From contig NC_007760.1 of assembly GCF_000013385.1 (NCBI RefSeq), forward strand, positions 2,543,001 to 2,607,000: a stretch of DNA of 64,000 nt, read 5' to 3'. A model generated the notes under the pieces. It was not told where the DNA came from. It was given only the letters and a program-made list of their open reading frames with translations, and made no database searches. Positions within the stretch are counted from its first letter, which is position 1. Each line of letters begins with the position of its first letter. Shown here one piece after another: positions 36,405-47,099 of the stretch. Made by a program: the position numbers and the translations under genes. This stretch comes from Anaeromyxobacter dehalogenans 2CP-C (GTDB lineage: Bacteria; Myxococcota; Myxococcia; Myxococcales; Anaeromyxobacteraceae).

Positions 36405-37220
36405 TCAGCGCTTGATGGCGGGGGCATCCATCCCCGCGCCGTTGGCCTGGCGGGCCAGGTAGGTGATGAGGGCGACCGAGCCCTCCGAGCCGAACACCAG
36501 CTCCGGGAACCGCTGCTGGCGCAGGCAGTCGTTCATGCGCCACTGCATGGTGCGGACCTCGCCCTGCGAGACGCGGTAGGCCGGCCAGGTCGCGAAGGCA
36601 CGCTTCGCGTCGGCGGGCGTGGTGAGGTTGGGCAGCTCCTGCAGGCGGATGCGCTTGCCGCTCTGCGCGTGGCAGGTCGCGCAGGAGAAGTCGTGCGGCC
36701 CGCCGCGGTAGAAGAAGATCCGCTCGCCCAGCGCGTAGGCGGCCTTCTCCTTCGGGTGCTTCAGCGCCACCCGCACCGGCATGCCGCGCGACTGCGCCAC
36801 GATCCAGGCGGCGAGCGCCTCGAGGTCGGAGCGCTTGTCGCCCGCGCCGAACTTCTGCTTCGTGGCCTCCCCGGCGTCGATCCCCTGCAGCGTGCCCATG
36901 CAGTGCACCAGGCGCGTCTCCAGATCCATGACGCGGTCGCCGTCGGCGAAGTACCGGGGCAGCTCGGCGTACGCGCCCTTCACCACGCCCGGCCCCTTGC
37001 CCAGGTCGCAGGCCTCCAGCGACGCGGCCTTCGGCCCGCGCTTCTCCTGCCAGAGCGCCTCGCCGCGCGCCTCCCACAGGTCGGCGGGGTTGCCGTCCTG
37101 GAGCAGCTCGCGGTAGCGCGCGATGGCGGCGGTGGCGTCCTCCTCCTGCGCGCGGTGGGCGGCCGGGGCCAGGGCCGCGGCCGCGAGGAGCAGCACCGGC
37201 CCGATCGATCGACGGGTCAT
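36405..37220 (-). CDS. soxA: Sulfur oxidation c-type cytochrome SoxA
   Basis: 271 residues from ATG 37220, with GGAAGGAG upstream. Signal peptide about 1-23. It has one recognisable heme site, CATCH (~residue 175), and the C-terminal active-site Cys in 'MNDCLRQQRFPELVFG', which carries persulfide and ligates heme in known SoxA. The other cysteines ('LEACDLG' and 'VHCMGTL') form the disulfide of the degenerate first domain of monoheme-type SoxA. It pairs with SoxX. Confidence 0.93.
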   Translation of the reverse strand: MTRRSIGPVLLLAAAALAPAAHRAQEEDATAAIARYRELLQDGNPADLWEARGEALWQEKRGPKAASLEACDLGKGPGVVKGAYAELPRYFADGDRVMDLETRLVHCMGTLQGIDAGEATKQKFGAGDKRSDLEALAAWIVAQSRGMPVRVALKHPKEKAAYALGERIFFYRGGPHDFSCATCHAQSGKRIRLQELPNLTTPADAKRAFATWPAYRVSQGEVRTMQWRMNDCLRQQRFPELVFGSEGSVALITYLARQANGAGMDAPAIKR

Positions 37221-37252
37221 CCGAATCTCCTTCCAGGAACGGTTCGTGAAGC

Positions 37253-37750
37253 TCAGGGCCTGAGGTAGGCGAAGCCCTCGCGCGCCTGGAGGCGCGCGGC
37301 CTCCGCCACGCCGGACTGGACCAGCGTCGCCTCCGGCAGGAGCTTCGAGGGATCGATGTTGCGGGTGGTGAGCGTGTTGCGGCACGCCCGGAACTCGACG
37401 TGCCGCGTGACGAGGTCCTGCACGATCGCGTCGAACGGGTTGCCGTTCTTGTCCATCGCGCCGTCGAGCAGGAAGTCGATGCCGGCGCCGTTCGCCACGA
37501 CCACGATCTTCGCGGTGGGGTCCGCGTCGAGGTGGTTGCGGACGTTGCGCATCGCGCGCACCGCCTCCTCGATGCCCTCGGTCAGGTGGTACACGACCTT
37601 GATCGGCGCCGCCTTCGGGGCGGCGGCGCGCGCGGAGGGCGGCGCGGCCCGGGCCGCCGGGGCGGCCGCGAGGCCGGCGGCGAGGACGAGGAGCCAGCGG
37701 GCCCCCCTCCCCGCCGCCCGCGCCGCGTGGCTGGCGGACGGCGCGCTCAG
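37253..37750 (-). CDS. DsrE-family periplasmic protein in sox cluster, probable CTG start
   Basis: 165 residues. DsrE/TusD-like fold: 'KVVYHLTEGIEEAVRAMRNV', 'IVVVANGAGIDFLLDG' and a conserved single Cys in 'EFRACRNTL' (~residue 122), a possible sulfur-carrying residue. The N-terminus is an Ala-rich export signal. In this frame there is no ATG, GTG or TTG between the frame's opening and the signal peptide. CTG 37750 overlaps the soxZ stop (CTGA), so it is proposed as start with translational coupling. DsrE-like proteins are known in some Sox operons, with an unproven role in periplasmic sulfur transfer. Confidence 0.8.
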   Translation of the reverse strand: MSAPSASHAARAAGRGARWLLVLAAGLAAAPAARAAPPSARAAAPKAAPIKVVYHLTEGIEEAVRAMRNVRNHLDADPTAKIVVVANGAGIDFLLDGAMDKNGNPFDAIVQDLVTRHVEFRACRNTLTTRNIDPSKLLPEATLVQSGVAEAARLQAREGFAYLRP

Positions 37751-38058
37751 GCGATGGTCCCTTCGTCGGTGCGGGTGTCGCCCTTGTTGTCCACCCAGGT
37801 CACCTTGACCTTGTCGCCCTTGGCCGCGCCCTTGAACTTGAAGGCGAGGTACGGGTTCTTCGACACGGCCGGGCCCCAGTGCGCGGTGAGCACGGCCTTG
37901 CCGTTGCACTCCGCCTGGACCGAGCTGATGAAGTGGGCCGGGACGAGCGCGCCGCTCGCGTCCTTGCGCTGGCCCGTCTCCATCTCGTGGCTCATCAGCA
38001 CCTTCACCTCCACGACGTCGCCCTGGAGGCTCGCGCGGATCTTCATCGGATCTGCCAT
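37747..38058 (-). CDS. soxZ: Thiosulfate oxidation carrier complex protein SoxZ
   Basis: 103 residues from ATG 38058. An immunoglobulin-like fold is inferred from 'VEVKVLMSHEMETGQRKD' and 'NPYLAFKFKGAAKGDKVKV'. It lacks a signal peptide, as is normal: it is exported bound to SoxY. It forms the SoxYZ heterodimer that carries sulfur intermediates. It starts 17 bp after soxY and overlaps the DsrE-like gene. Confidence 0.93.
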   Translation of the reverse strand: MADPMKIRASLQGDVVEVKVLMSHEMETGQRKDASGALVPAHFISSVQAECNGKAVLTAHWGPAVSKNPYLAFKFKGAAKGDKVKVTWVDNKGDTRTDEGTIA

Positions 38059-38075
38059 GGCTGTCTCCTCGCTCC

Positions 38076-38564
38076 CTACCCGCCGCAACCGCCCAGGGTG
38101 ACCTTGATCTCCTTCGTCGCCACGTAGAACTTGCCGCCGGCCTTCACCAGCACCGACACGTTCGACGTCCGGGCCATCTTGACCCGCGTGGAGACGACCG
38201 GCAGCGAGGCCGGGGTCAGGAGGAACGACGCGGCGAGCATGTTCGGGTTGGCCTCGACCAGGAACGCGATCGACTCGGTGTCGGGCAGGTTGCTGGTCGC
38301 GGTGATGGGCACCACGGCGCCGTTCTCGGCGATGTCGGGTGCGGTGACGGCGATGTCCTTCGAGTCGGCCGGCGCGCCGGCGCCGAGCGCGTCCAGCGCC
38401 TCCTTCATGGTCCGGGCCTCGAACGCCGCCTTGTTCCAGTCGGCCGCGCGGCCCCAGCTCGGCTTCAGGATGCCCGCGGCGACCAGCATGCCGAGGAGCG
38501 TCGCCCCGCCGGTCGTCTCGAGGAACCGCCGCCTCCCGATGCCCGTCTGCTCTACCTCTCTCAT
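38076..38564 (-). CDS. soxY: Thiosulfate oxidation carrier protein SoxY
   Basis: 162 residues. Twin-arginine signal 'GRRRFLETTGGATLLG'. The C-terminus ends in the swinging-arm sequence 'KVTLGGCGG', whose Cys (~residue 160) covalently carries the sulfur intermediates. Upstream of it is a 58-bp gap from soxD; downstream, 17 bp to soxZ. Confidence 0.95.
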   Translation of the reverse strand: MREVEQTGIGRRRFLETTGGATLLGMLVAAGILKPSWGRAADWNKAAFEARTMKEALDALGAGAPADSKDIAVTAPDIAENGAVVPITATSNLPDTESIAFLVEANPNMLAASFLLTPASLPVVSTRVKMARTSNVSVLVKAGGKFYVATKEIKVTLGGCGG

Positions 38565-38622
38565 TCCGCTCTCCTCTACGGGTTCTGCCGCGCGCGGCGA
38601 CGGTCGCCGCGCCGCGAGCGCC

Positions 38623-39663
38623 TCAGCGTGCTCCCTCGAGCACCCACTTCACGATCGTGTCCACGTCGCCCTCCGCCACCTGGCGCTGGGGCGGCATCGG
38701 CACCGGCCCCCACGCGCCCTGGCTGCCGCCGCGCACCCGGGCGGCCAGCTTCGCCGCCGCGTCCGCGTCGGCGGCGTACCGCGCCTTCAGGTCGCGGAAG
38801 CTCGGGCCGAGCCGCTTCGCCTCGACGTCGTGGCAGGCGAGGCAGCCGTTGGCCCGCGCCAGCGCCAGCCCGGCGGCCGGCTTCGGCGCGGCCGGGGCCG
38901 GGGCCGCCGCGGGCGCGCCGGTCGGGGCCGCGCCGGCGGGCCGGGTGGTGTCCGCGCCGCGCACCGGTCCGAAGGTCCGGTTCTGCTCGGCCAGGTTCCC
39001 GTGCGCGTTGCGGGCGAAGTCCGGCAGCGTCGAGGCGACGCGCGGCTCGGGCCCGCAGTCCTTCATGCACGCGACCGCGCGCACGTCCGGCTTGCCCTTC
39101 ACGTCCCACAGGCCGTGGTCGCGGGTCATGCCGTTGCGGTTGGGCAGGCGCTGCTGCACCGCGCGGATCGAGTCCTGGTCGAGCACGAAGTCCGACGGGA
39201 CGACGTCCCCGAGGTTCAGGAGGTACGCGAGCACGGCGTACGTGTCGTCGTCGGTGAGCGTCCGCGGCGCGTCCCACGGCATGGCGCGGCGGATGTAGTC
39301 GAACAGCGTCGAGACCGTGGCCACCTTCATGAGCGTGGTGCGCTGCGGGTGGCCGTTGCCGGTGAGCGCCGCCACGCGCCCGCGGGCCTGGTCCTCGGCG
39401 GTGGTCCCGCCCACCAGCGGCGTGAAGACCTCGTTGCTCTCGCCGAACGTGCCGTGGCACGAGGCGCACTTCGCGTCCCAGAGCTCCTGCCCGCGCAGGA
39501 CCGAGCCGGAGCCGCGCGGCAGGCCCTGGAAGTCGGGCCGCACGTCGATGTCCCAGGCCCGGACCTCGGCCGGCGTCGCCGGGCGCCCGACGCCCTCTCC
39601 CGCGTGCGCGGCGCCGGCGGCGAGCAGCGCCGCGAGGACGAGCGGCTCACGCCAGCTGTACAT
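38623..39663 (-). CDS. soxD: Sulfane dehydrogenase cytochrome subunit SoxD
   Basis: 346 residues with signal peptide (about 1-22). Two heme sites, CASCH (~residue 66) and CLACH (~275), separated by a Pro/Ala-rich linker near 240-260. The conserved 'CMKDCGPEP' sits between. SoxD takes electrons from the molybdenum subunit SoxC and passes them to the respiratory chain. The start overlaps the soxC stop by 17 bp. Confidence 0.92.
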   Translation of the reverse strand: MYSWREPLVLAALLAAGAAHAGEGVGRPATPAEVRAWDIDVRPDFQGLPRGSGSVLRGQELWDAKCASCHGTFGESNEVFTPLVGGTTAEDQARGRVAALTGNGHPQRTTLMKVATVSTLFDYIRRAMPWDAPRTLTDDDTYAVLAYLLNLGDVVPSDFVLDQDSIRAVQQRLPNRNGMTRDHGLWDVKGKPDVRAVACMKDCGPEPRVASTLPDFARNAHGNLAEQNRTFGPVRGADTTRPAGAAPTGAPAAAPAPAAPKPAAGLALARANGCLACHDVEAKRLGPSFRDLKARYAADADAAAKLAARVRGGSQGAWGPVPMPPQRQVAEGDVDTIVKWVLEGAR

Positions 39664-41002
39664 TGGACACCTCGCCGTTCGGGTCCACGCGCCAGGTCTG
39701 GATCGCGTTGTTGTGGTAGATGGACTTCGTCCCGCGCACCTCGCGCAGCAGCCGCGTCGTCGGCTGCACGTAGCCGGTGTCGTCCACCGCCCGGCTCTGC
39801 AGGAGCGCGGCGCGCCCGTCCCACCGCCAGCTCACGCTGAACCGGGTCAGCGCCTTCGAGAGCACCGGCGTCTCCAGCCGCGCCGGCGTCCAGCTGCGCC
39901 CGCCGTCGAAGGAGACGTCCACCCGCTTGATCTTCCCGCGGCCGGACCAGGCCAGGCCGGTCACCTCGCAGGCGCCCCGCTCCACCAGCACCTGGCCGCC
40001 CGAGGGCGTGGTGATGACCGACTTCGCCTCCTGGATCGACGTGTACTGCCGGTGACGGCCGTCCGGCATGAGGTCCACGTAGTGGATGGCCTCGTCCTTG
40101 GTGGCCCAGGGCTGGTCGCCGACCTCGATGCGGCGGAGCCACTTCACCCAGGAGACGCCCTGCACGCCGGGCACCACCAGGCGGAGCGGGTAGCCGTTCT
40201 CGGGCCGCAGCATCTCGCCGTTCTGGCCCCACGCGACGAGCACGTCGTCGAGCGCGCGGTCGATGGCGACGGTCCTCGTCATGCCCGAGCCGTCCGCGCC
40301 CTCGGCGAGCACGTAGCGACCCTTCACCCGGTCGAGGCCGCAGTCGTCGAGCAGCGTGGAGAGGCGCACGCCGGTGAACTCGCTGCACGACAGCATGCCG
40401 TGGGTGTACTGGACCGTGGGCACCGCCACGTTCCCCCACTCCATGCCGGTGTTCGCGCCGCACTCGATGAAGTGGATGCGCGAGACGGACGGCAGGCGCA
40501 TCAGGTCGTCCATCGTGTAGACCTTGGCGCGCCGCACCAGGCCGTGGACCATCAGCCGGTGCTTCGCCGGATCGACGTCCTGCCAGCCCTGGTGGTGGCG
40601 CTCGAAGTGCAGGCCGCTCGGCGTGATGATCCCGAACAGCCCCTGCAGCGGCGCGAAGGAGACCGACGCCGCGTTCACGCGGGTCAGGCCGGGGCTCTCG
40701 CGGCGCTGGAGGTTCGCCTCGTACGGCGACGGCAGGCCGTAGCCCCGCGCGGCGACGGGCTTGCCGAGCGAGGTGTTCCACGGCTGGCGCTCGAGGATCG
40801 CCGGATCGCCGGCCGGAGCGCCGCGAGGAGCCGCGGTGGGCGCCGCCGCGGCGCGCACGGCGACCGCGCCCGCGGCGATCCCGCCGGCGGCGAGGAACGC
40901 GCTCCGCAGGAAGCTCCGCCGTCCGGCGGCGACCTCGGTGATCTGCTCTTGGGTGAGGAAATTCTCAGGAGCCCGGAGGATGCGGGCGGTCTTGGATGGC
41001 AC
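39647..41002 (-). CDS. soxC: Sulfane dehydrogenase molybdenum subunit SoxC
   Basis: 451 residues from GTG 41002. A twin-arginine signal 'GRRSFLRSAFLAAGG' lies unusually far in (~residue 28), as in other SoxC proteins. It is a sulfite-oxidase-type molybdenum fold with Cys181 in 'HFIECGANTG' as the likely Mo ligand, and a C-terminal dimerisation domain with 'KIKRVDVSFDGGRSW'. With SoxD it oxidises the sulfane sulfur bound to SoxYZ, giving the full eight-electron pathway without sulfur globules. It is the first gene of the sox-cox run; a CACGCGTG palindrome covers its start codon. Confidence 0.93.
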   Translation of the reverse strand: MPSKTARILRAPENFLTQEQITEVAAGRRSFLRSAFLAAGGIAAGAVAVRAAAAPTAAPRGAPAGDPAILERQPWNTSLGKPVAARGYGLPSPYEANLQRRESPGLTRVNAASVSFAPLQGLFGIITPSGLHFERHHQGWQDVDPAKHRLMVHGLVRRAKVYTMDDLMRLPSVSRIHFIECGANTGMEWGNVAVPTVQYTHGMLSCSEFTGVRLSTLLDDCGLDRVKGRYVLAEGADGSGMTRTVAIDRALDDVLVAWGQNGEMLRPENGYPLRLVVPGVQGVSWVKWLRRIEVGDQPWATKDEAIHYVDLMPDGRHRQYTSIQEAKSVITTPSGGQVLVERGACEVTGLAWSGRGKIKRVDVSFDGGRSWTPARLETPVLSKALTRFSVSWRWDGRAALLQSRAVDDTGYVQPTTRLLREVRGTKSIYHNNAIQTWRVDPNGEVSNVQLA

Positions 41003-41155
41003 GCGTGGGCTGTAAGAGAACGAATAGTCGTCGTCTCCGTCCTGAGTGGGGCTTGACGGCCTTCACGCGTGGTGACGCATCGACTGCGGGTGTGGGTGAC
41101 GCGCAGCGTCGAGACATGCGCGGGGCCCTGCTTCACGTTTCGTGCGCCACGCGTG
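41000..41155. promoter_or_regulatory. Three CACGCGTG palindromes in the soxC start/upstream region
   Basis: Perfect 8-bp palindromes CACGCGTG lie at 41000-41007 (on the soxC start), 41064-41071 and 41148-41155. CTTCACG also recurs at 41061-41067 and 41131-41137, and its complement lies at about 41162-41168. No regulator gene is adjacent. They are a candidate operator array for the sox-cox unit. Confidence 0.4.
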
Positions 41156-41191
41156 GGGCGAGCGTGAAGCGCGCCGCGCGCCGACTGGCTC

Positions 41192-41443
41192 TCAGGCGCG
41201 GCGCGCGCCGCGGCGCTCGGGCCGGCCGTACCGCCACGCCGCCCAGGTCAGCACGCACGCGACGAGCGGCGCGAGCAGCACGAGCGCGGTGAGGGCGAAC
41301 AGCGCGAGCGCGGCCGCCGCCGCGACGACGGCGGGGACGCCGACGAACGCGGCGACGTAGGCCGCGGCCTGCCGCGCCTCGCGCTCCGAGCGCTCCCAGT
41401 CGGCGGCCGGTGCCCGTAGCGTCACCGCGTGCTCGGCGTTCAT
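41192..41443 (-). CDS. Small membrane protein of unknown function
   Basis: 83 residues. A charged N-terminus is followed by two close hydrophobic helices (about 28-50 and 52-70) and an Arg-rich C-terminus. Not recognised; it looks like a small transmembrane protein. Its end lies beyond the soxC promoter region. Confidence 0.5.
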   Translation of the reverse strand: MNAEHAVTLRAPAADWERSEREARQAAAYVAAFVGVPAVVAAAAALALFALTALVLLAPLVACVLTWAAWRYGRPERRGARRA

Positions 41444-41617
41444 GGCCGGACCTCCTCGCGTGTCGCGCCATCATCGCGCACGGCGCGGCGGCGCTCGAAC
41501 CCCGAGCGGGCGATCTCGCGGGCCGCCGCGACGCCACCGCGCCACGCTCGCCCTACCCCGGACGCGTCGGACAGGATGCCGCGCGCGCCGCGCGTGAAGG
41601 CGCGGTCTCCTTCGCGG

Positions 41618-42100
41618 ATGGCCAACCTCGCCCGTGCCCTCCTCGTCGCCGCCGCGCTGGGGGCCAGCGCCTGCGCGCACTCGCCGGGCGGCCGCGCCGA
41701 GCCCGACGCGGAGCTCCGCGAGGCCATCGCCGCCGCGAACGACGCGTTCGTCCGCGCGCTCGTCGCGGGGGACGCGCACGGGATGGCGGCGGTGTTCACC
41801 GACGACGCCCTCGTCATCCCCGCCATGCAGCGCGGCTTCGTCTCCGGCCGCGCCGAGCTCGAGGCGTACGACGCCCGGCGCGTGGGGGCGCTGCGGTACC
41901 TCGAGGCGACCATCACGACCGTGCAGCTGGAGGTCTCGGGCGATCTCGCCTGGGAGGCGGGCACGAACCGCCTGGTCGTGCAGCAGGGCAGCGGCGCGCC
42001 GATGACGGTGACCGGGCGCTACCTGGCCGTCTGGCGCCGCGGGAAGGACGGGCGCTGGCGGATCCGGGCCGAGCTGCCCATCCCCGACCCGATCCCGTAG
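41618..42100 (+). CDS. Exported SnoaL/DUF4440-type protein
   Basis: 160 residues from ATG 41618. The signal has a possible lipobox at residue 19 ('LGASAC'), so it may be a lipoprotein, although the -3 residue is not ideal. The remainder is an NTF2-like fold: 'AIAAANDAFVRALVAGDAHGM', 'FTDDALVIPAM', 'GRYLAVWRRGKDGRWRI'. Such domains bind small ligands or act as hydratases or isomerases. The next gene converges 5 bp away. Confidence 0.75.
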   Translation: MANLARALLVAAALGASACAHSPGGRAEPDAELREAIAAANDAFVRALVAGDAHGMAAVFTDDALVIPAMQRGFVSGRAELEAYDARRVGALRYLEATITTVQLEVSGDLAWEAGTNRLVVQQGSGAPMTVTGRYLAVWRRGKDGRWRIRAELPIPDPIP

Positions 42101-42104
42101 CGCC

Positions 42105-42962
42105 TCAGAAGACGTCGATCGACACGTCCACCGGGATGCCGCGCCGGGCCTCGAGCGCGGCCGCGAGCTTGCCCGCGTCCACGCGCGCCGCGAGGCCGCG
42201 CCGCTCGAGCTGGCGCTGCGCCTCGGCGCGGAGGTCCACCCGCGCGTCCGGATCGTCGTGGGCCTCCACGACCACGCGGCTCCCGCGCACGCCGATCTTG
42301 ACCGGCTCGCGGACCATCCGGACCGGCGTCTTCAGCGGCACCACCTCGAACAGGCGCGGGATGTCCTCGGGGTAGAGCCGGACGCAGCCGTGGCTGAACT
42401 TGCGGCCGATGCCGAACGGCTCGTCGGTGCCGTGGATGAGGATGCTGCCCGCCGAGAGGCGCAGCGCGTGCGTGCCGAGCGGGTTGTCCGGGCCGGGCGG
42501 GACGCGGTCCGGGAGCGTGGGGTCGTCGCGGCGCATCGAGGCCGGCGGGTACCAGGTGGGCGCGACGGTCTTGCCGATGACGGTGAAGGATCCCAGCGGC
42601 GTCTTCGCGCGATCCTTGCCGATGCCCACCGGGTACGTGACGGGCGCGGCGCCGCCGCCCGGGAGCAGGTAGAGCCGCATCTCCGAGAGGTTCACGACGA
42701 TCGACCCCGGCGCCGCCGAGGGCGGCAGGATCCAGGCCGCCGGCACCACCAGCGGCGCGCCGGGCGTCGGGACGTACGCGTCGAGCCCGGGGTTCGCCGC
42801 CTCGATGGCGTTGAAGCCCACGTCGTGCGCGCGGGCGAGCTCGATGAGGGAGTCACCCTGCTTCACGATCCGCGTGCCGAGCACGCCGAGGACGTCGGCG
42901 CCGCCGGCGGCGGGCTCGAGGAGCGGCACCGTGGCGAGGAGGAGCGCGAGGAGCGGCTGCAT
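42105..42962 (-). CDS. LysM-containing L,D-transpeptidase
   Basis: 285 residues from ATG 42962. Signal about 1-22. A LysM domain (about 30-75: 'IVKQGDSLIELARAHDVGF') is followed by the YkuD catalytic domain with 'ILIHGTDEPFGIG' and 'FSHGCVRLYPED', containing the active His and Cys. It makes or edits 3-3 peptidoglycan cross-links in the periplasm, or attaches proteins to the wall. Confidence 0.9.
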   Translation of the reverse strand: MQPLLALLLATVPLLEPAAGGADVLGVLGTRIVKQGDSLIELARAHDVGFNAIEAANPGLDAYVPTPGAPLVVPAAWILPPSAAPGSIVVNLSEMRLYLLPGGGAAPVTYPVGIGKDRAKTPLGSFTVIGKTVAPTWYPPASMRRDDPTLPDRVPPGPDNPLGTHALRLSAGSILIHGTDEPFGIGRKFSHGCVRLYPEDIPRLFEVVPLKTPVRMVREPVKIGVRGSRVVVEAHDDPDARVDLRAEAQRQLERRGLAARVDAGKLAAALEARRGIPVDVSIDVF

Positions 42963-43005
42963 CGCGACAGGCTTCGCGTGCGCGCGGCCCGGCGTCAACC
43001 CCCGC

Positions 43006-43641
43006 TCAAGGGAACACCAGCAGACCGAGGTTCGCCCCGCCCTGCAGCGACGGCGTGAGGCCGGGGTCCCGATCCGACGGGTAGGCGTGATCGCGCTCCA
43101 GCCGGTCCATCGCCTCTGGGAACACCGCCAGGCCGAACGACAGCTCCACCGCGGCGCGCGGGCCCACGTCGAACAGCACGCGCAGGCCGCCGCCGGCCCC
43201 GTGGCCGAGCACGCCGTTGTACTTGTAGCCGGCGAGCAGCGCGATCTCGGTGGTCGAGGGACCGTTCACCCGCAGGCTCACCTCGGCGTTCACCTGGTAC
43301 GCGTTGTAGAAGTCGAAGCGGAGGTCCCGGCCCGGCGTCCGCTCGTTCGAGAAGACCATCACGGGCGCGTAGCCGCCCGAGACCCAGCCCTTCACCCGGC
43401 CGGTGCCTCCGCCCGCGAGGAGCCCCGCGCCGGACCAGAAGCCGAGCGTCGGCCCGACGCCGAAGCTGCGCTGGCCCCGCCCCGCAGCGTCGGCGGCGGT
43501 CGTCCCGGGCACGCCGGCGGCGCCCGCGGCCGGCGCAGCCTCCGGCTCCGCTCCCCGCGCCGCGGCCGGCAGGAGCGCGACGAGCAGCAGCGCTGGGATC
43601 ACGGAGCGGCGGCGGGCGGCTGCAGGACGGGCTGGGCGCAT
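43006..43641 (-). CDS. Putative outer-membrane beta-barrel protein
   Basis: 211 residues, signal about 1-31, then a Pro/Ala/Gly-rich linker and alternating hydrophobic strands ('VGPTLGFWSGAGLL', 'AEVSLRVNG', 'IALLAGYKYNG', 'GLRVLFDVGPRAAVELSFG'). It ends in a terminal Phe-Pro rather than a clear C-terminal Phe. A small barrel is likely but unproven. Confidence 0.6.
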   Translation of the reverse strand: MRPARPAAARRRSVIPALLLVALLPAAARGAEPEAAPAAGAAGVPGTTAADAAGRGQRSFGVGPTLGFWSGAGLLAGGGTGRVKGWVSGGYAPVMVFSNERTPGRDLRFDFYNAYQVNAEVSLRVNGPSTTEIALLAGYKYNGVLGHGAGGGLRVLFDVGPRAAVELSFGLAVFPEAMDRLERDHAYPSDRDPGLTPSLQGGANLGLLVFP

Positions 43642-43696
43642 GGAGCTCCTCGCGGTGGACGGTCCGCCGCCAGTGTAGCCCGTGCGCCGCGCGAGG

Positions 43697-45001
43697 CTAC
43701 TCCGCGGGCGGCCCGAAGGACCGCTCGAAGAGCGCGCGGATCGCGGCGCGCCCCGACTCCGAGAGCGCGCGGGTCCCGGCGCCGGCGAAGCGCGGGTGCG
43801 TGACGGCGGGCGGCGCCTCGGGGGCCCAGGCCCGCCCGTCCCAGCGGAACCAGCCGTCGCGGTCCTGGTCGAAGAGGTGGACCGGCTTCCCCCAGTGGCG
43901 CGCCAGCTCGACCGCCCAGCCGGTGCCGCCCTGGGCGGTGTCGTCCGGGTTGAGCGCGCCGACCGCGAACACCTCGCCCGCGGTGCCGACCTGGTGCCAG
44001 ATGAGCTGGAGCACGCGCCGGAGCTCCGGCGGCCCGGCGAGCGCGCGCGGCAGGTGCGCCTTCAGGTAGGCCTCGCTCACGTCGCCGAGGCGCAGCTCCG
44101 CCTCGGTCAGCTCGACGAGCCCGCGGGTGCGGGCCAGCCCGGGGCGGCCGGCGAAGGTGAAGTTCACCTCCTGCACGCCCCAGCGCTCCGCGCAGGCGCC
44201 GAACGCCTCCTCCGCGCCGTCGGCCCCGCCCGCGAGCAGCGTGAACGCCTCCGGGCCGCGCGCCTCGTCGTCGTCCTCGTCCTCGCCGCGGGCGTAGCGC
44301 AGCGAGCCGCCCTGCAGCTCGAGCGGCAGGTCGGCCTCGCCCGCGCCGTCGAGGTCCCGGATCAGCCGCACGTGCGCGCCGCGCCCCTGCGGCACCAGCG
44401 CCAGCACCACGTCCACCCGCTCGCCGCAGCGCTCCGGCGGCGCGCCCGGCTGGTCGGGGTCGGCCTCGCACGGCGGGCGCCCCGCGGCGGACCGGGCGGT
44501 CATCCACAGCTCGGCGCCCGCCCGCGCCGCGCTCGCCTTCAGGCCGGCCAGCGTCTCGGCGACCTCGGGCCGGGGCCCGGCCCAGGCGAAGCCGTCCACG
44601 AGGAGCGTGGCGGGGCTGCAGCCGAGGTGCGCCTCGAACGCGGCCAGCGCCTCGTCCAGCGTCCGCACGCCGAGGCCGCCGTCCATCGCCGACCAGATCA
44701 GCCGCTGGCGCGCGACCATCTCGTGGACTCCCCGGCGGTCGGCCAGGTCCACGCGATCGGCCAGCTCCTCGAAGAACGCGTCGTAGCGGGCCGAGACGTG
44801 CTCGACCGGCTGCCCGAGCGCCACGTGCAGCACCGGGCGGCCGCGCAGCAGCGCGTCCAGCCCGAGCTGCACCAGGACGGCGGACTTGCCGACGCCGGCG
44901 GGCGCCACGATCACGCCGAGGCGACCCTTGCCCAGGCCGCCGCGGATCCTCCGGTCGAGGATCCGCAGCGGGCTCTGGAGGATCGCTTCCTGGCGGATCA
45001 T
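43697..45001 (-). CDS. KaiC/RecA-like ATPase fused to a SLOG-type nucleotide-binding domain
   Basis: 434 residues. The N-terminal RecA-like P-loop domain has Walker A 'APAGVGKSAV' (~33-42) and a Walker B-like 'ATLLVDGF' (~131). An acidic linker near 225 leads to a C-terminal Rossmann-like domain (about 255-380). This has 'FTFAGRPGLARTRGLVELTEAEL', shown here in two parts, 'AGEVFAVGAL' and 'GGTGWAVELARHWGKPVHLFDQ', which recall cpYpsA/SLOG families that bind nucleotide messengers. It starts 13 bp after fusA and is probably co-transcribed. The function is unknown; the fusion is unusual. Confidence 0.7.
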   Translation of the reverse strand: MIRQEAILQSPLRILDRRIRGGLGKGRLGVIVAPAGVGKSAVLVQLGLDALLRGRPVLHVALGQPVEHVSARYDAFFEELADRVDLADRRGVHEMVARQRLIWSAMDGGLGVRTLDEALAAFEAHLGCSPATLLVDGFAWAGPRPEVAETLAGLKASAARAGAELWMTARSAAGRPPCEADPDQPGAPPERCGERVDVVLALVPQGRGAHVRLIRDLDGAGEADLPLELQGGSLRYARGEDEDDDEARGPEAFTLLAGGADGAEEAFGACAERWGVQEVNFTFAGRPGLARTRGLVELTEAELRLGDVSEAYLKAHLPRALAGPPELRRVLQLIWHQVGTAGEVFAVGALNPDDTAQGGTGWAVELARHWGKPVHLFDQDRDGWFRWDGRAWAPEAPPAVTHPRFAGAGTRALSESGRAAIRALFERSFGPPAE

Positions 45002-45014
45002 GGCTCCGGCATCG

Positions 45015-47099
<2,085 letters not shown>

